This document shows positions 1 to 11,322 of a stretch of DNA of 64,000 nucleotides, one piece after another. The translations under genes and the position numbers were made by a program. This stretch comes from CBDIHP01 sp965279195 (GTDB lineage Bacteria > Planctomycetota > Planctomycetia > Isosphaerales > Isosphaeraceae). Below the pieces are notes generated by a model. That model made no database searches and was not told the DNA's origin. It saw only the letters and a list, made by a program, of their open reading frames with translations. Location of the stretch: assembly GCA_965279195.1 (NCBI GenBank), contig CBDIHP010000047.1, positions 248,001 through 312,000 of the forward strand, given 5' to 3'. Within the stretch, counting starts at the first letter, position 1. Every line of letters starts with the position of its first letter.

Positions 1-105
1 CTCCGTCTTCCGAGGCTCCTGCCCGATCGCGCCGGCCACGGTAAGGAGCCCCAACCCGGCCGCCGCCGTCAGCCGCCCGAACCCCATCCGCCAGGACTTG
101 CCCAT
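1..105 (-). CDS. Secreted protein, N-terminal fragment (gene runs off the window)
   Basis: An ATG on the minus strand at 105-103 opens a frame that stays open to position 1 (35 codons). The peptide begins MGKSWRMGFGRL and continues with an Ala/Gly/Leu-rich hydrophobic core ending in AGAIGQE, a typical signal peptide with a signal peptidase I site. The protein is therefore probably exported; its mature part lies outside the window, so no function can be given. A purine-rich GGGAGGGG lies about 7 bases upstream of the ATG. Confidence 0.6.
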   Translation of the reverse strand, partial: MGKSWRMGFGRLTAAAGLGLLTVAGAIGQEPRKTE

Positions 106-218
106 GCGACGACCCCTCCCCCCTCGGAACCCCTTGCGATGCGCCGTCCTATCGTAAGGCCAGCGAAGCGGGCGGGAAAGGTGGATGAATTCCTTCGGGT
201 TCGGGGCAATCGCAGACC

Positions 219-360
219 TGGAGTGCGGAAGCGGGCTTCCGCTGGGTTGCTGCCGAGCTTGCTCCGCATGCCCGGGTGGGAGGGTGCCACCGGCGATTCG
301 ATGTGGTCCCTCGGGAGCAAGCTCCCACCGTCCGACAGCGGAAGCCAGCTTCCGCACTCC
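219..360. repeat. MITE-like element with 24-bp inverted ends (repeat family A)
   Basis: The segment begins GGAGTGCGGAAGC and ends GCTTCCGCACTCC. The two ends are inverted copies over about 24 bp (219-242 against 337-360) with a single mismatch. The interior carries a second small palindrome, GGGAGCAAGCTCCC. Related sequence occurs at 2435, 4850, 8338, 17577 and 60976 in this window. It contains no gene. It lies between two minus-strand genes. Confidence 0.65.
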
Positions 361-388
361 GGGCGGCCGGGATTGCGAAGGCGGCCCC

Positions 389-2350
389 TTACTCGATCCT
401 CCCCATCGCCTCGACGGCGGCCTTGCGCATGTCGAGGGTTTCGTCCTCGGCGGCGTCGCGGAGGGCGGGGAGGGCGGCGCGGGCGGCCGGGCCGTAGAGG
501 GACAGGGCCCGGGCGGCGCAGATCCGGACCCCGATCTCGTCGTCGAAGAGCGCCCGGGCCAGGCGGGGGACGGGGTCGGTGTCGACGTCCGGCGCGGCCT
601 CGTCGTCGGCCGCCGAGGGGCCGGGTGCGGGCGGCGCGGGGACGCCGGCGGGCCTCGGGCCGATCATCCCGATGGCCCGGATGGCCGATGACCGGACGTT
701 GCCGTTGCGGTCGCCGAGCGCCCCGAGGAGCGCCGGCAGGGCCGGCCGCGCGGCCGGGCCGATCTTGCCCAGGGTCCGCGCCGACGAGCTGCGGACGTCC
801 AGGTTCGGGTCCGTCAGAGCGCCGGCGAGCGCGGGCACGGCCGCCGAGGCCTCCGGCCCGATGGTCCAGAGCGCCCCGATGGCCGAGGTCCGCACGTGGT
901 CGTCCTCGTCCTTGAGCGCGACGATGAGCGCGGGGACCGCCTGCTTGCCGCTGCGCCCCAGGGCGTGCGTGGCCACGCCCCGCATGTCGCCGCTGTCTCG
1001 CCTCATCAGCTCGGCCAGGGCGGCCACGGCCTCCGGGCTCTCCCGGCCGATCGAGCCGAGGGCGTCGGCGGCGGCGTCGCGCACCGCGACGTTGGGGGAC
1101 CGGACCGCTTTCGCGAGCGCGGGCACGGCCGGGCCCGCCGCCCCCCCGAGCTTCCCGATCGCCTCGGCCGAGGCGACCCGGGCGTCGTCCGACTCGGTCG
1201 CGTCGAGGACCGCCGCGAGCCTCGGCACCGCCGGGTCGGCGATCCCTCGCCCCAGGGCCCCGAGCGACCGCGCGGCCGAGGCCGACACCCGCTCGTCGTC
1301 GTCCTCCAGCGCCCTCGTCAGGGCCGGGACCGCCGTCCGGGCCCCCGCGCCGAAGTAGCCGAGGGCCCCGGCGGCGGCGAGCCTCGCCTCGCCCTCGCCC
1401 CCGCTCAGCGCCGCGATCAGCCCCGGCACCGCCTTCGGGCCGACGTCCAGCATCGCCTGGATGGCCGCGTACCGCACCCGGTCCTGCTCGTCGGAGAGCG
1501 CCCGCAGGAGCGAGGGCAGCGCCTTCTCGACGTCCTCCGCCCGCGACAGGCCCACCCGGGCGATGGCCACGATCGCGGTGTTGCGGATCGCCTCATCGGG
1601 GTCGTCGAGCGAGCCAATCAGCTCGGGCAGGATCGCGCGGGCCGGACCCGGGCCCAGTTCCGCCAGCGACCGGGCCGCCACCTCCTTCACTCGCCCCTGG
1701 TTGGCCCGGAACGCCTCCATCAACGGCGGCACCGCGAGCCCCGGGTCCCCCCGGCCGACCCGGCCCAAACCCCAGGCCGCCTGAATCTTGCGCTGCGGGT
1801 CGGGCGCGGCCAGGGCCTCCGCCAACGCCGGGATCGCGGCCTTCGCCGACGGGCCGATCCTGGCCAGGGTCTGCACCACCACCCCCCAGATCGGATTCCG
1901 GGGGTCGCGGTACCGGGCCACCAGCGCGGGCACCGCGTCCGCCGCGTCCGGGCCGAGGACCTCGATCGACTTCAGGGCGGAGTACTGCACCCTCACGCTC
2001 GGGTCATCCAGCGCCGCGACCAGCGCCGGCAGCGACCGCTTGCCGACCCGCCCCAGCGCCTGGGCGGCCACGTCGCGCATGTCGGGGTCGCCGTTCCGGA
2101 GCAGGTCGACGAGCGCGGGGAATGCCTCCACCGCCGACGGATAGGTCTCGCCCAGGCGCTCCGCCGCCACCCGGCGGGTCCGCCAGTCCGGCGCGGCCAA
2201 CTCCGAGACGTACCGGCTCACCCCGGGCCCGGGCGACGAGTGGAACCACCAGGCGCAGGCGACCACGGCCGCCGCGAAGCCCGATTTGACGATCCCCTCC
2301 CTCGACCACCCCGCCTGACCCTGATCTCCATCCCGAACGGCGTCATCCAC
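389..2350 (-). CDS. Membrane-anchored HEAT-repeat protein
   Basis: This 653-residue protein starts at a GTG (2350). Residues about 22-40 form one hydrophobic segment, so it is probably anchored in the membrane by its N-terminus. The rest is at least fourteen HEAT/PBS-lyase-like repeats of about 37 residues with the recurring pattern A-x-x-A-L-x-x-x-G and D-x-x-x-x-V-R. Such solenoids are protein-interaction scaffolds; no catalytic motif is visible. A short Pro/Ala insert with acidic residues (about residues 558-590) interrupts the solenoid near the C-terminus. The role is unknown. The start is uncertain because no strong ribosome-binding site precedes the GTG. Confidence 0.8.
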   Translation of the reverse strand: MDDAVRDGDQGQAGWSREGIVKSGFAAAVVACAWWFHSSPGPGVSRYVSELAAPDWRTRRVAAERLGETYPSAVEAFPALVDLLRNGDPDMRDVAAQALGRVGKRSLPALVAALDDPSVRVQYSALKSIEVLGPDAADAVPALVARYRDPRNPIWGVVVQTLARIGPSAKAAIPALAEALAAPDPQRKIQAAWGLGRVGRGDPGLAVPPLMEAFRANQGRVKEVAARSLAELGPGPARAILPELIGSLDDPDEAIRNTAIVAIARVGLSRAEDVEKALPSLLRALSDEQDRVRYAAIQAMLDVGPKAVPGLIAALSGGEGEARLAAAGALGYFGAGARTAVPALTRALEDDDERVSASAARSLGALGRGIADPAVPRLAAVLDATESDDARVASAEAIGKLGGAAGPAVPALAKAVRSPNVAVRDAAADALGSIGRESPEAVAALAELMRRDSGDMRGVATHALGRSGKQAVPALIVALKDEDDHVRTSAIGALWTIGPEASAAVPALAGALTDPNLDVRSSSARTLGKIGPAARPALPALLGALGDRNGNVRSSAIRAIGMIGPRPAGVPAPPAPGPSAADDEAAPDVDTDPVPRLARALFDDEIGVRICAARALSLYGPAARAALPALRDAAEDETLDMRKAAVEAMGRIE

Positions 2351-2434
2351 GGCCGTCGCCCCCGATCGATCGAAGTCCCGAGCTGGCCCGCCCGCCCCAA
2401 TCGCCCCTCATCCTACAACATCCGCCCCCACTTT

Positions 2435-2766
2435 GGAGTGCGGCAGTCCGGCTGCCGCTTTCCCGCTCATCGCGAGGGGGAGCGGGGTTACACCGATCCG
2501 AGGGATTGCAACGCCCTCCGCCGCATTTTGCCCCGAGTTTCTGTGAAGCCCCTCGGCCTCCCTTGCGTCCAATCGAGGAGGCCCGCTCTTTGGCAATCCG
2601 GAGAAGCGAACGGTCCGGCACCGACCGGATCGCAACGCGGAGATTGGCTTTGTTCCCGCGTTTTCGAAATCGCGCCAGACCGACGTGTCGTGGGCTCTCG
2701 ACGTCCGCCGGCCGCACGAAAGGCATCAGATCGGCACGAAAGGCGGAGATTGGCTTTGTTCCCGCG
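2435..2766. repeat. Intergenic repeats between the HEAT and antitoxin genes
   Basis: The 511-bp space from 2351 to 2861 has no convincing gene. It holds a partial family A palindrome (GGAGTGCGGCAG, 2435) and two direct copies of CGGAGATTGGCTTTGTTCCC (2638-2660 and 2744-2766; repeat family E). Inverted copies of the family E core (GGGAACAAAGCCAAT) occur at about 54919, with diverged relatives at 24780 and 55270. A possible -10 box, TATGCT, lies at 2813, upstream of the antitoxin gene. Confidence 0.6.
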
Positions 2767-2861
2767 ATTTTGCATCTGGGCGTCTTCTCTTCACCGGTCC
2801 GCGGATGTGACCTATGCTGGAGTCGGGGACCGAAGGGCGCGGGCGTTACGGAGGAAAGGTC

Positions 2862-3107
2862 ATGAGTTCCGTCAAGGACGCCATGCTCGGGCTGGTGCGG
2901 TCGTTGAAGGACGACTGCACGTGGGATGAGGTGGCCGAACGGTTCGACCTGGTCCGGCGGATCGACCTGGGCCTGGCCGACGCCGACGCGGGGCGGGTGA
3001 CGCCCCACGAGGAATTCTTCCGGAGGCTGGATGAAGAGGACGCGGATCTTCTGGACGGATCAGGCGAAGGCGGACCTTCTCGCGATCCGCGCGACGATCG
3101 CGCGTGA
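2862..3107 (+). CDS. Putative antitoxin of a RelE/ParE-type toxin-antitoxin pair
   Basis: This small acidic protein (81 residues) starts at ATG 2862 behind a good ribosome-binding site, GAGGAAAGG. Its end overlaps the next gene, a RelE/ParE-like toxin, by 77 bases, an arrangement typical of toxin-antitoxin modules. The first 60 residues look helical (VKDAMLGLVRSL, DEVAERFDLVRRIDLG), and the region contains a T-P-H-E-E motif like that of small planctomycete and cyanobacterial RelB-like antitoxins. No DNA-binding fold is certain. The antitoxin assignment rests mainly on position and size. Confidence 0.6.
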   Translation: MSSVKDAMLGLVRSLKDDCTWDEVAERFDLVRRIDLGLADADAGRVTPHEEFFRRLDEEDADLLDGSGEGGPSRDPRDDRA

Positions 3108-3342
3108 TTCCCGGTTCCAGGCCAGACGCGTCCTGCAGCGGATCCGGGTCGAAGTCGAACGCTTGCAAGAGTTTCCGGAGTCCGTGGCCCTTGTGCCGCA
3201 GTGGGAAACGGCTCGGCTGCGGGAGATCCTTGTGTGGAAATATCGCGTCATTGATCGGTATGAACCCAGTTCGGAACGCCTCGACATCCTGATGATTCAA
3301 CACGGTCGGAGGTTGCTCGGTCCGGAGCCGGACCAGAACTGA
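3031..3342 (+). CDS. RelE/ParE-family toxin
   Basis: This 103-residue protein has the ParE/RelE layout: an N-terminal strand (RIFWTDQAKADL), two helices with many Arg/Lys (ARRVLQRIRVEVERLQEFP), a P-Q-W-E segment, then strands with LREILVWKYRVIDRY and a C-terminal strand ending IQHGRR. Members of the family either cut mRNA on the ribosome (RelE) or poison gyrase (ParE); the sequence does not decide between them. The gene overlaps the putative antitoxin by 77 bases. An IS630-type element begins only 3 bases after its stop codon, so the coding frame is intact. Confidence 0.75.
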   Translation: MKRTRIFWTDQAKADLLAIRATIARDSRFQARRVLQRIRVEVERLQEFPESVALVPQWETARLREILVWKYRVIDRYEPSSERLDILMIQHGRRLLGPEPDQN

Positions 3343-3370
3343 GTACAACGCCGCAGAAAAAGGGTAACGA
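3339..3370 (+). repeat. Left inverted repeat of the IS630-type element
   Basis: This 32-bp end matches the reverse complement of 4605-4636 at 29 positions (core AGTACAACGCCGCAG). TA dinucleotides at 3344 and 4630 fit the TA target duplication of the IS630/Tc1 superfamily. Confidence 0.75.
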
Positions 3371-4629
3371 ATTGACAGGCCTCGCCGGTTCTGTCGATCA
3401 TGTCGGCCGGTGGGCCTTTTTTCGTCGTCACACACCCAGAAGCTTCGGGATCGCCATGCGGGGCCGCAAATCCTCCCTGACCATCGCCCTGACCCCGGAA
3501 GACCGAACTGAGATCGAGCACTGGCAGCGCGCGACGACTTGCCAGGCTGGGTTAGCACGCCGGGGCCGTGTCCTGCTCCTGCTCGAACGGGGCGAGACCT
3601 TGAAGGAGGCCGGTCGACTCTGCGGCATGAACGTGCGGCACGTCCGCAAGTGGGCCGAACGGTTCCGGAACGACGGGCTCGCCGGACTTCACGATAAGCC
3701 CCGCCCCGGCCGCAAGCCGGTCTTTTCCCCCCGAGGTCGCGCTGCACCTGGTCAAGATGGCCTGCGAGCGGCCCGATGACCGCGGCCGCTCCCTGTCCTC
3801 CTGGGACTGCCGGGAGATGGCCCGCCAACTGGTCGCCGAGGGCGTCGTATCGAGCATCTCCTCGGACACCGTCCGGCGGGTCCTGGAACACCACCACCTC
3901 AAGCCCTGGCGGCATCACCTCTGGCTCTCCCCCAAGGTCCCCAGGGACGAGGCGTTCGCGACCGCCGTCCAGGAGATCTCCGACCTCTACACCCGGCCAC
4001 TGGGCGACGACGAGGTCGTGTTCTGCGCCGATGAGAAGACCAGCTTGCAACCGCGGCCCCGCAAGTCACCGACCCTGGCCGCCCAGCCCAAGCGGCCGGT
4101 CCGCGTCGAGCACGAGTACGGGCGGTGCGGCGCCTTGAACCTGTTCGCGGCGTTCGACACGCGGATCGGCAAGGTCTACGGGATGACCGCCGAGCGGAAG
4201 CGGCAGGCCGAGTTCATCGCGTTCCTGGAGCAACTGGACCGGGAGATCCCCGCGACAGTCAAGACGGTCCATGTCGTCCTGGACAACCTGCGGATGCACA
4301 AGGGGAAGCAGGTGCAGGCGTGGCTGGCGAAGCACCCGCGGTTCGTGTTCCATCACCCGCCGGTGCATTGCTCGTGGATGAATCAGATCGAGCAGTGGTT
4401 CAGCATCCTGCAAAGGAAGCGGCTGCGGATCGCCGATTTCGCCGACAAGGCGGCGTTGGCGGAGCGGTTGCAAGCGTTCATTACGGAATGGAATCAAGTC
4501 GCTCATCCGTTCAAGTGGAGCACCAAGTCGGTGGCGAAGGTCATGGCCAAGTGCGAGCGGACCGAGGCCCCTCAAGAGCGGAGCCGAACCGTGGCGGCAT
4601 GATTTCGATACCCTTTCTCTGCGGCGTTG
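3346..4629 (+). mobile_element. IS630-family insertion sequence, about 1.28 kb
   Basis: The element is bounded by near-identical inverted repeats, each next to a TA. IS630 elements insert at TA and duplicate it. It carries one transposase, split by a frameshift. It sits directly behind the toxin gene stop codon and in front of the long spacer before carB, so it does not break a visible gene. Confidence 0.8.
3456..4602 (+). pseudogene. IS630-family DDE transposase, two overlapping frames
   Basis: The first frame (ATG 3456 to stop 3779) encodes the helix-turn-helix part (LTIALTPEDR, KEAGRLCGMNVRHVRKWAERF) and ends in a Pro-rich linker. The catalytic part lies in the +1 frame (about 3735-4602): FCADEKT supplies the first Asp, VLDNLRMHK the second, and NQIEQWFSILQRKRL the final Glu. 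The frame change occurs at a T/C run (GTCTTTTCCCCCCGAG, about 3720-3735); one base too many for a continuous frame. This could be programmed shifting, as in some IS families, an inactivating indel, or a sequencing error. With one base skipped the protein is about 381 residues, a normal IS630 length. Confidence 0.8.
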
Positions 4630-4631
4630 TA

Positions 4632-5097
4632 CTGAGCATAGGGGACGGGGCGCACGCCGGCCCAGACCGATCAAGGAATTTGCCTTTGTCACATCACCCG
4701 CTTCTGCCGCCCTGGGCGACCTCAGGGCGTCCTCCCAGAGCGGCAGAAGCAGGCGACGTCACGGAGGCAATTTCCTCGGGAGATCCATGCCCGGCGCGGG
4801 GTGGTCCCCTTCGGCCTCGCGTGCGGAGCAAGACCCGCAGCAACAGAGCGGAAGCAGGCTTCCGTAGACCGGGCGGGCTCGCAAGACGTTACCTGAAAAG
4901 AGCTTGCGGCAACCCAACCGCATCCCGCATCGCTGCATCCTTGAGCGACCCCCCGGAAACGTGCTAGGATCGTGAAATTTTCCGGGCCGCGCGACTGTCC
5001 TGGGGATGCCGAACCAGGGGGTGGCGCGGCTCGATGCGCGCCGTGAGGGCCGCCATCGAAGCCGGGTCCGTGGGTCGTTGCCAGCGAGAGCATTGCC
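4632..5097. other. Intergenic space upstream of carB
   Basis: This 466-bp spacer holds no convincing gene. It contains a fragment of repeat family A around 4850-4880 (GCGGAAGCAGGCTTCCG) and ends in the carB leader. No clear PyrR- or T-box-like leader structure was recognised. Confidence 0.5.
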
Positions 5098-8328
<3,231 letters not shown>

Positions 8329-8337
8329 TCCTCCTCT

Positions 8338-8366
8338 GGAGTGCGGACGCGGAGCTTCCGCACTCC
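8338..8366. terminator. Family A hairpin behind carB
   Basis: GGAGTGCGGA (8338-8347) and TCCGCACTCC (8357-8366) form a perfect 10-bp stem nine bases after the carB stop. It has no U tract, so whether it ends transcription is an inference; it is also a copy of an interspersed repeat. Confidence 0.5.
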
Positions 8367-8389
8367 GGAGATCACCCGAGACCACACCC

Positions 8390-9679
8390 ATGCGCCTGCT
8401 CACCCTCGTCCTGCTCGTCGCCCCATTGGCCCAGGCCCAGGACGCCAAGCCGAAGCCCCAGCCGCTGGTGCTCAAGGCGGCGCGGCTGTTCGACGGCAAG
8501 GCCGATGCGCTGGTCGAGGACGGCGTGGTCGTGATCGAGGGCAAGGTCATCAAGGCCGTCGGCGCGGCCGGGTCGGTGGCGATCCCGGAGGGGGCGAAGG
8601 TCGTCGACTACGGCGACGCCACCCTCTCGCCCGGCTTCATCGACGCGCACACACACCTGACCCATGAACGCTCGCCCGACTTCAACCAGGGCTTCGTCGA
8701 CTCCATGCGCAAGGAGGTCACCGAGGAGGCCATCCAGTCGACCGTGTACGCCAGGCGCACGGTGGAGGCGGGGTTCACGACCGTCCGCGACATCGGCTCG
8801 TCGGACTTCCTCGACGTCGGCCTCCGCAACGCGATCAACAAGGGCCTGGTGCCCGGCCCCAGGATGCTCGTCTGCGTCCACACCCTCGGCGCCACCGGCG
8901 GCCACGCCGACCGCAACGGCCTGCGGCACGACCTGTTCCCCCCGCGCGACGAGGCCACCGGCATCGCCAACGGCCCCGACCGCCTCCGCGCCGCCGTGAG
9001 ATACCAGGTCAAGGCGGGTGCCGATGTGATCAAGTTCTGCGCCTCCGGCGGCGTCCTCTCCCTGGCCGACGAGGTCGACACCCCGCAGCTCACCCTGGAC
9101 GAGATGAAGGCCCTCGTGGACGAGGCCCATCGCCTGCGGAAGAAGGTCGCCTGCCACAGCCACGGCGACCGCGCGGCGCACGACGCCATCGAGGCCGGCG
9201 TCGACTCGATCGAGCACGGATCCTTCCTGACGACCGAGACTCTTGAGTTCATGAAAGAGCGCGGGACCTATCTCGTCCCCACGCTGATGGCCCCCGACTC
9301 GCTCATGCCCAACCTCGACCGGATGCCGAAGGAGATCGCCGACAAGGCGGTCGCCGCGAACAATTCGCTGCACAAGACGTTCAGCCGGGCGCTCAAGCTG
9401 GGCGTGAAGATCGGGTTCGGGACCGACTCGGGCGTCTCGCGGCACGGCGACAACGCCCGCGAGTTCCGCCTGATGGTCCAGCACGGCATGGCCCCGATCG
9501 ACGCCCTCAAGGCCGCCACCAGCGTCGACGCCGAGCTGCTCGGCCTCTCGAAGAAGATCGGCACCCTCGAACCCGGCAAGCTCGCCGACGTCATCGCCGT
9601 CCCCGGCAACCCGCTGGCGGACATCACGGTGACCGAGAAGGTCAAGGGCGTCGTGAAGGAAGGGCAGATCGTGAAGTAA
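8390..9679 (+). CDS. Secreted metal-dependent amidohydrolase (imidazolonepropionase/Xaa-Pro dipeptidase-like)
   Basis: This 429-residue protein begins with a short signal peptide (MRLLTLVLLVAPLAQAQD). It has the amidohydrolase-superfamily features: a small beta-sandwich entry (ARLFDGKADALVEDGVVVIEG), the metal motif FIDAHTHL near residue 87, a likely carboxylated Lys or other metal ligand in VKAGADVIKF, metal His residues in ACHSHGDRAAHDAI and SIEHGSF, and the catalytic Asp in IGFGTDSGV. It ends with LEPGKLADVIAVPGNPL, typical of the family. Close relatives hydrolyse cyclic amides or peptides such as prolidase-like substrates; the substrate here cannot be told. It lies 61 bases behind carB but, being exported, probably has an unrelated task. 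Confidence 0.85.
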   Translation: MRLLTLVLLVAPLAQAQDAKPKPQPLVLKAARLFDGKADALVEDGVVVIEGKVIKAVGAAGSVAIPEGAKVVDYGDATLSPGFIDAHTHLTHERSPDFNQGFVDSMRKEVTEEAIQSTVYARRTVEAGFTTVRDIGSSDFLDVGLRNAINKGLVPGPRMLVCVHTLGATGGHADRNGLRHDLFPPRDEATGIANGPDRLRAAVRYQVKAGADVIKFCASGGVLSLADEVDTPQLTLDEMKALVDEAHRLRKKVACHSHGDRAAHDAIEAGVDSIEHGSFLTTETLEFMKERGTYLVPTLMAPDSLMPNLDRMPKEIADKAVAANNSLHKTFSRALKLGVKIGFGTDSGVSRHGDNAREFRLMVQHGMAPIDALKAATSVDAELLGLSKKIGTLEPGKLADVIAVPGNPLADITVTEKVKGVVKEGQIVK

Positions 9680-9767
9680 ATCTCCTTGGACCGACAGCAC
9701 GCAGACAGTCCACAAGATATGACGACGTGAAGTTTCAAGCCGCGACAGGCGAGAATTGAATGCGCTG

Positions 9768-9906
9768 CGCGTCGGGCGCGGGCCGCGAGCGCGGAATCAA
9801 AGGCAAGGCATCCGGGTGTCTTCCAACACGGGTCTGGAGACCCGGATTGGTGGTACGTCGCGGCAGAGCTAGGGGCGGGGTCTGGAGACCCGCGCCCAGC
9901 GCAGAG
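9768..9906. repeat. Repeat family C copy
   Basis: This spacer holds GGGTCTGGAGACCCG palindromes (about 9831-9845 and 9878-9892) and ends GCGCCCAGCGC. Similar blocks of about 140 bp occur at 36020-36190 and 55010-55250. It separates convergent genes (amidohydrolase and sigma-54 activator), so its hairpins may also end transcription. Confidence 0.6.
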
Positions 9907-9908
9907 GT

Positions 9909-11039
9909 TCAATTGTCTTCGATCCCCGGCGGCGGCGGCGCGGGGGCAACCGGCAGGGTGTTGGGATCGTCGTCGATGCGGAACTCGACGATCTTCTTGT
10001 GCAACGTATTCCGATTGATGCCCAGCTTGGCGGCGGCCTTGATCTGGACGCGCTCGCAGGAGGCGAGGACCTGCTCGATCAGCTCGCGCTCGACCTGGCC
10101 GACGATCCGGTCGTAGAGGTCCGTGGCGTTGGGGCCGGCGGCGCGGATCCCCTGGCGGACGAGTTCGGAGGCGAGCAGGGCGGGGTCGCCGTTGTTCGAC
10201 CTCGGGCGGATCGACTTGGTGGGGGCCACGCCCCGCAGGCGCGGCGGAAGGTGCTGCACGGTCAGCTCGGGCCCCTCGCCCAGGACGACGGCCCGCTCGA
10301 CGTAGTTCTGAAGCTCGCGGACGTTCCCCGGCCAGTCGTGCTCGGTCAGGAGCCGCATGGCCTCGGGGTGCACCTTCTTGGTCTCGCGGCGGTTCTGCTC
10401 ACAGTAGCGTTTGAGGAAGAAATCCACGAGCATGGGGATGTCCTCGCGACGATCCCGCAAGGCCGGCAGCTCGATGGGGACGACGTTCAAACGATAGTAC
10501 AAGTCTTCGCGGAATCGGTTCCCCTCGATCTCGTCGAGCAGGTCGCGGTTGGTGGCGGCGATGATCCGGGTGTCGACCTTCTTGGTGTTGGTGTCGCCGA
10601 CGCGTTCGAATTCGCCTTCCTGCAGCACGCGCAGGAGCTTCACCTGGAGCTTGGGCGAGGTGCTGTTGATCTCATCGAGGAAGATGCTGCCGGTGTGCGC
10701 CGCCTCGAACCGGCCGGTGCGGTTGTCGACCGCGCTGGTGAACGAGCCCTTGACGTGCCCGAAGAGTTCGGACTCCAGCAGGCTCTCGGTGAGCGCGCCG
10801 CAGTTGACCCGGATGTAGGGGCCGGAGGCGCGGAGGCTGAGGTCGTGGATGGCGCGGGCGAAGAGTTCCTTGCCCGTGCCCGTCTCGCCGACGATCAGGA
10901 CGCAGGCCCGCGCAGGCGCGACCTGCCGGGTGACCCGTGCCACCTCGCGGATCGCCGCGCTCGCGCCGATCACACCGGGCAGGGGCATCTCATCCGCCCC
11001 CCCGCGTCCGCCGGTCGACCGCTCGTAACTCATCGCCAT
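9909..11039 (-). CDS. Sigma-54-dependent transcriptional activator without receiver domain
   Basis: This 376-residue protein (ATG 11039; a TTG at 11072 is an alternative) is an AAA+ enhancer-binding activator. Walker A GETGTGKE is near residue 51, Walker B IFLDEI near 119, the sensor region FREDLYYRLNVVPIELPALRDRREDI and the GNVRELQNYVERAVVL segment follow, and a Fis-type helix-turn-helix (AAAKLGINRNTLHKKI) closes the protein. It has almost no N-terminal regulatory domain, as in PspF, so control by a partner protein is likely. The sigma-54 contact loop, normally GAFTGA, reads GSFTSA (about residues 98-103), a change in a highly conserved motif. Its targets are unknown. Confidence 0.9.
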   Translation of the reverse strand: MAMSYERSTGGRGGADEMPLPGVIGASAAIREVARVTRQVAPARACVLIVGETGTGKELFARAIHDLSLRASGPYIRVNCGALTESLLESELFGHVKGSFTSAVDNRTGRFEAAHTGSIFLDEINSTSPKLQVKLLRVLQEGEFERVGDTNTKKVDTRIIAATNRDLLDEIEGNRFREDLYYRLNVVPIELPALRDRREDIPMLVDFFLKRYCEQNRRETKKVHPEAMRLLTEHDWPGNVRELQNYVERAVVLGEGPELTVQHLPPRLRGVAPTKSIRPRSNNGDPALLASELVRQGIRAAGPNATDLYDRIVGQVERELIEQVLASCERVQIKAAAKLGINRNTLHKKIVEFRIDDDPNTLPVAPAPPPPGIEDN

Positions 11040-11222
11040 CGCCGCGGGTCCTTCTCCGTCGTCCGGAACCAATGGCGCGGAGGGACACGGGGTGGCCTGA
11101 GGATGTCATGCTCGTCGCCGAGCGTTCCCATCCCGCGACCCCGATCACCCCGCGATTGCCAGCCAGAAACAACACGCCGCGCCTGGAGAGTGGGCGATGA
11201 AAAGGTATGAACAGATGGATCC

Positions 11223-11322
11223 GTAGGGTCCGCCATTGCGGACCAATTGGCATTTGTGGATCAAATTGGTCCGCAATGGCGGACCCTACGGGGGTAAGAT
11301 TGGTCCGCGATAGCGGACCTTA
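11223..11322. repeat. Repeat family B: 26-bp perfect palindrome
   Basis: GTAGGGTCCGCCATTGCGGACCAATT (given here as positions 11223-11248) is repeated in inverse orientation at 11264-11289 with no mismatch. A third half-copy (TTGGTCCGCGATAGCGGACC) follows at 11300-11319 and abuts the stop codon of the upstream minus-strand gene. A related copy at 18658-18726 also touches a gene end. Confidence 0.75.
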
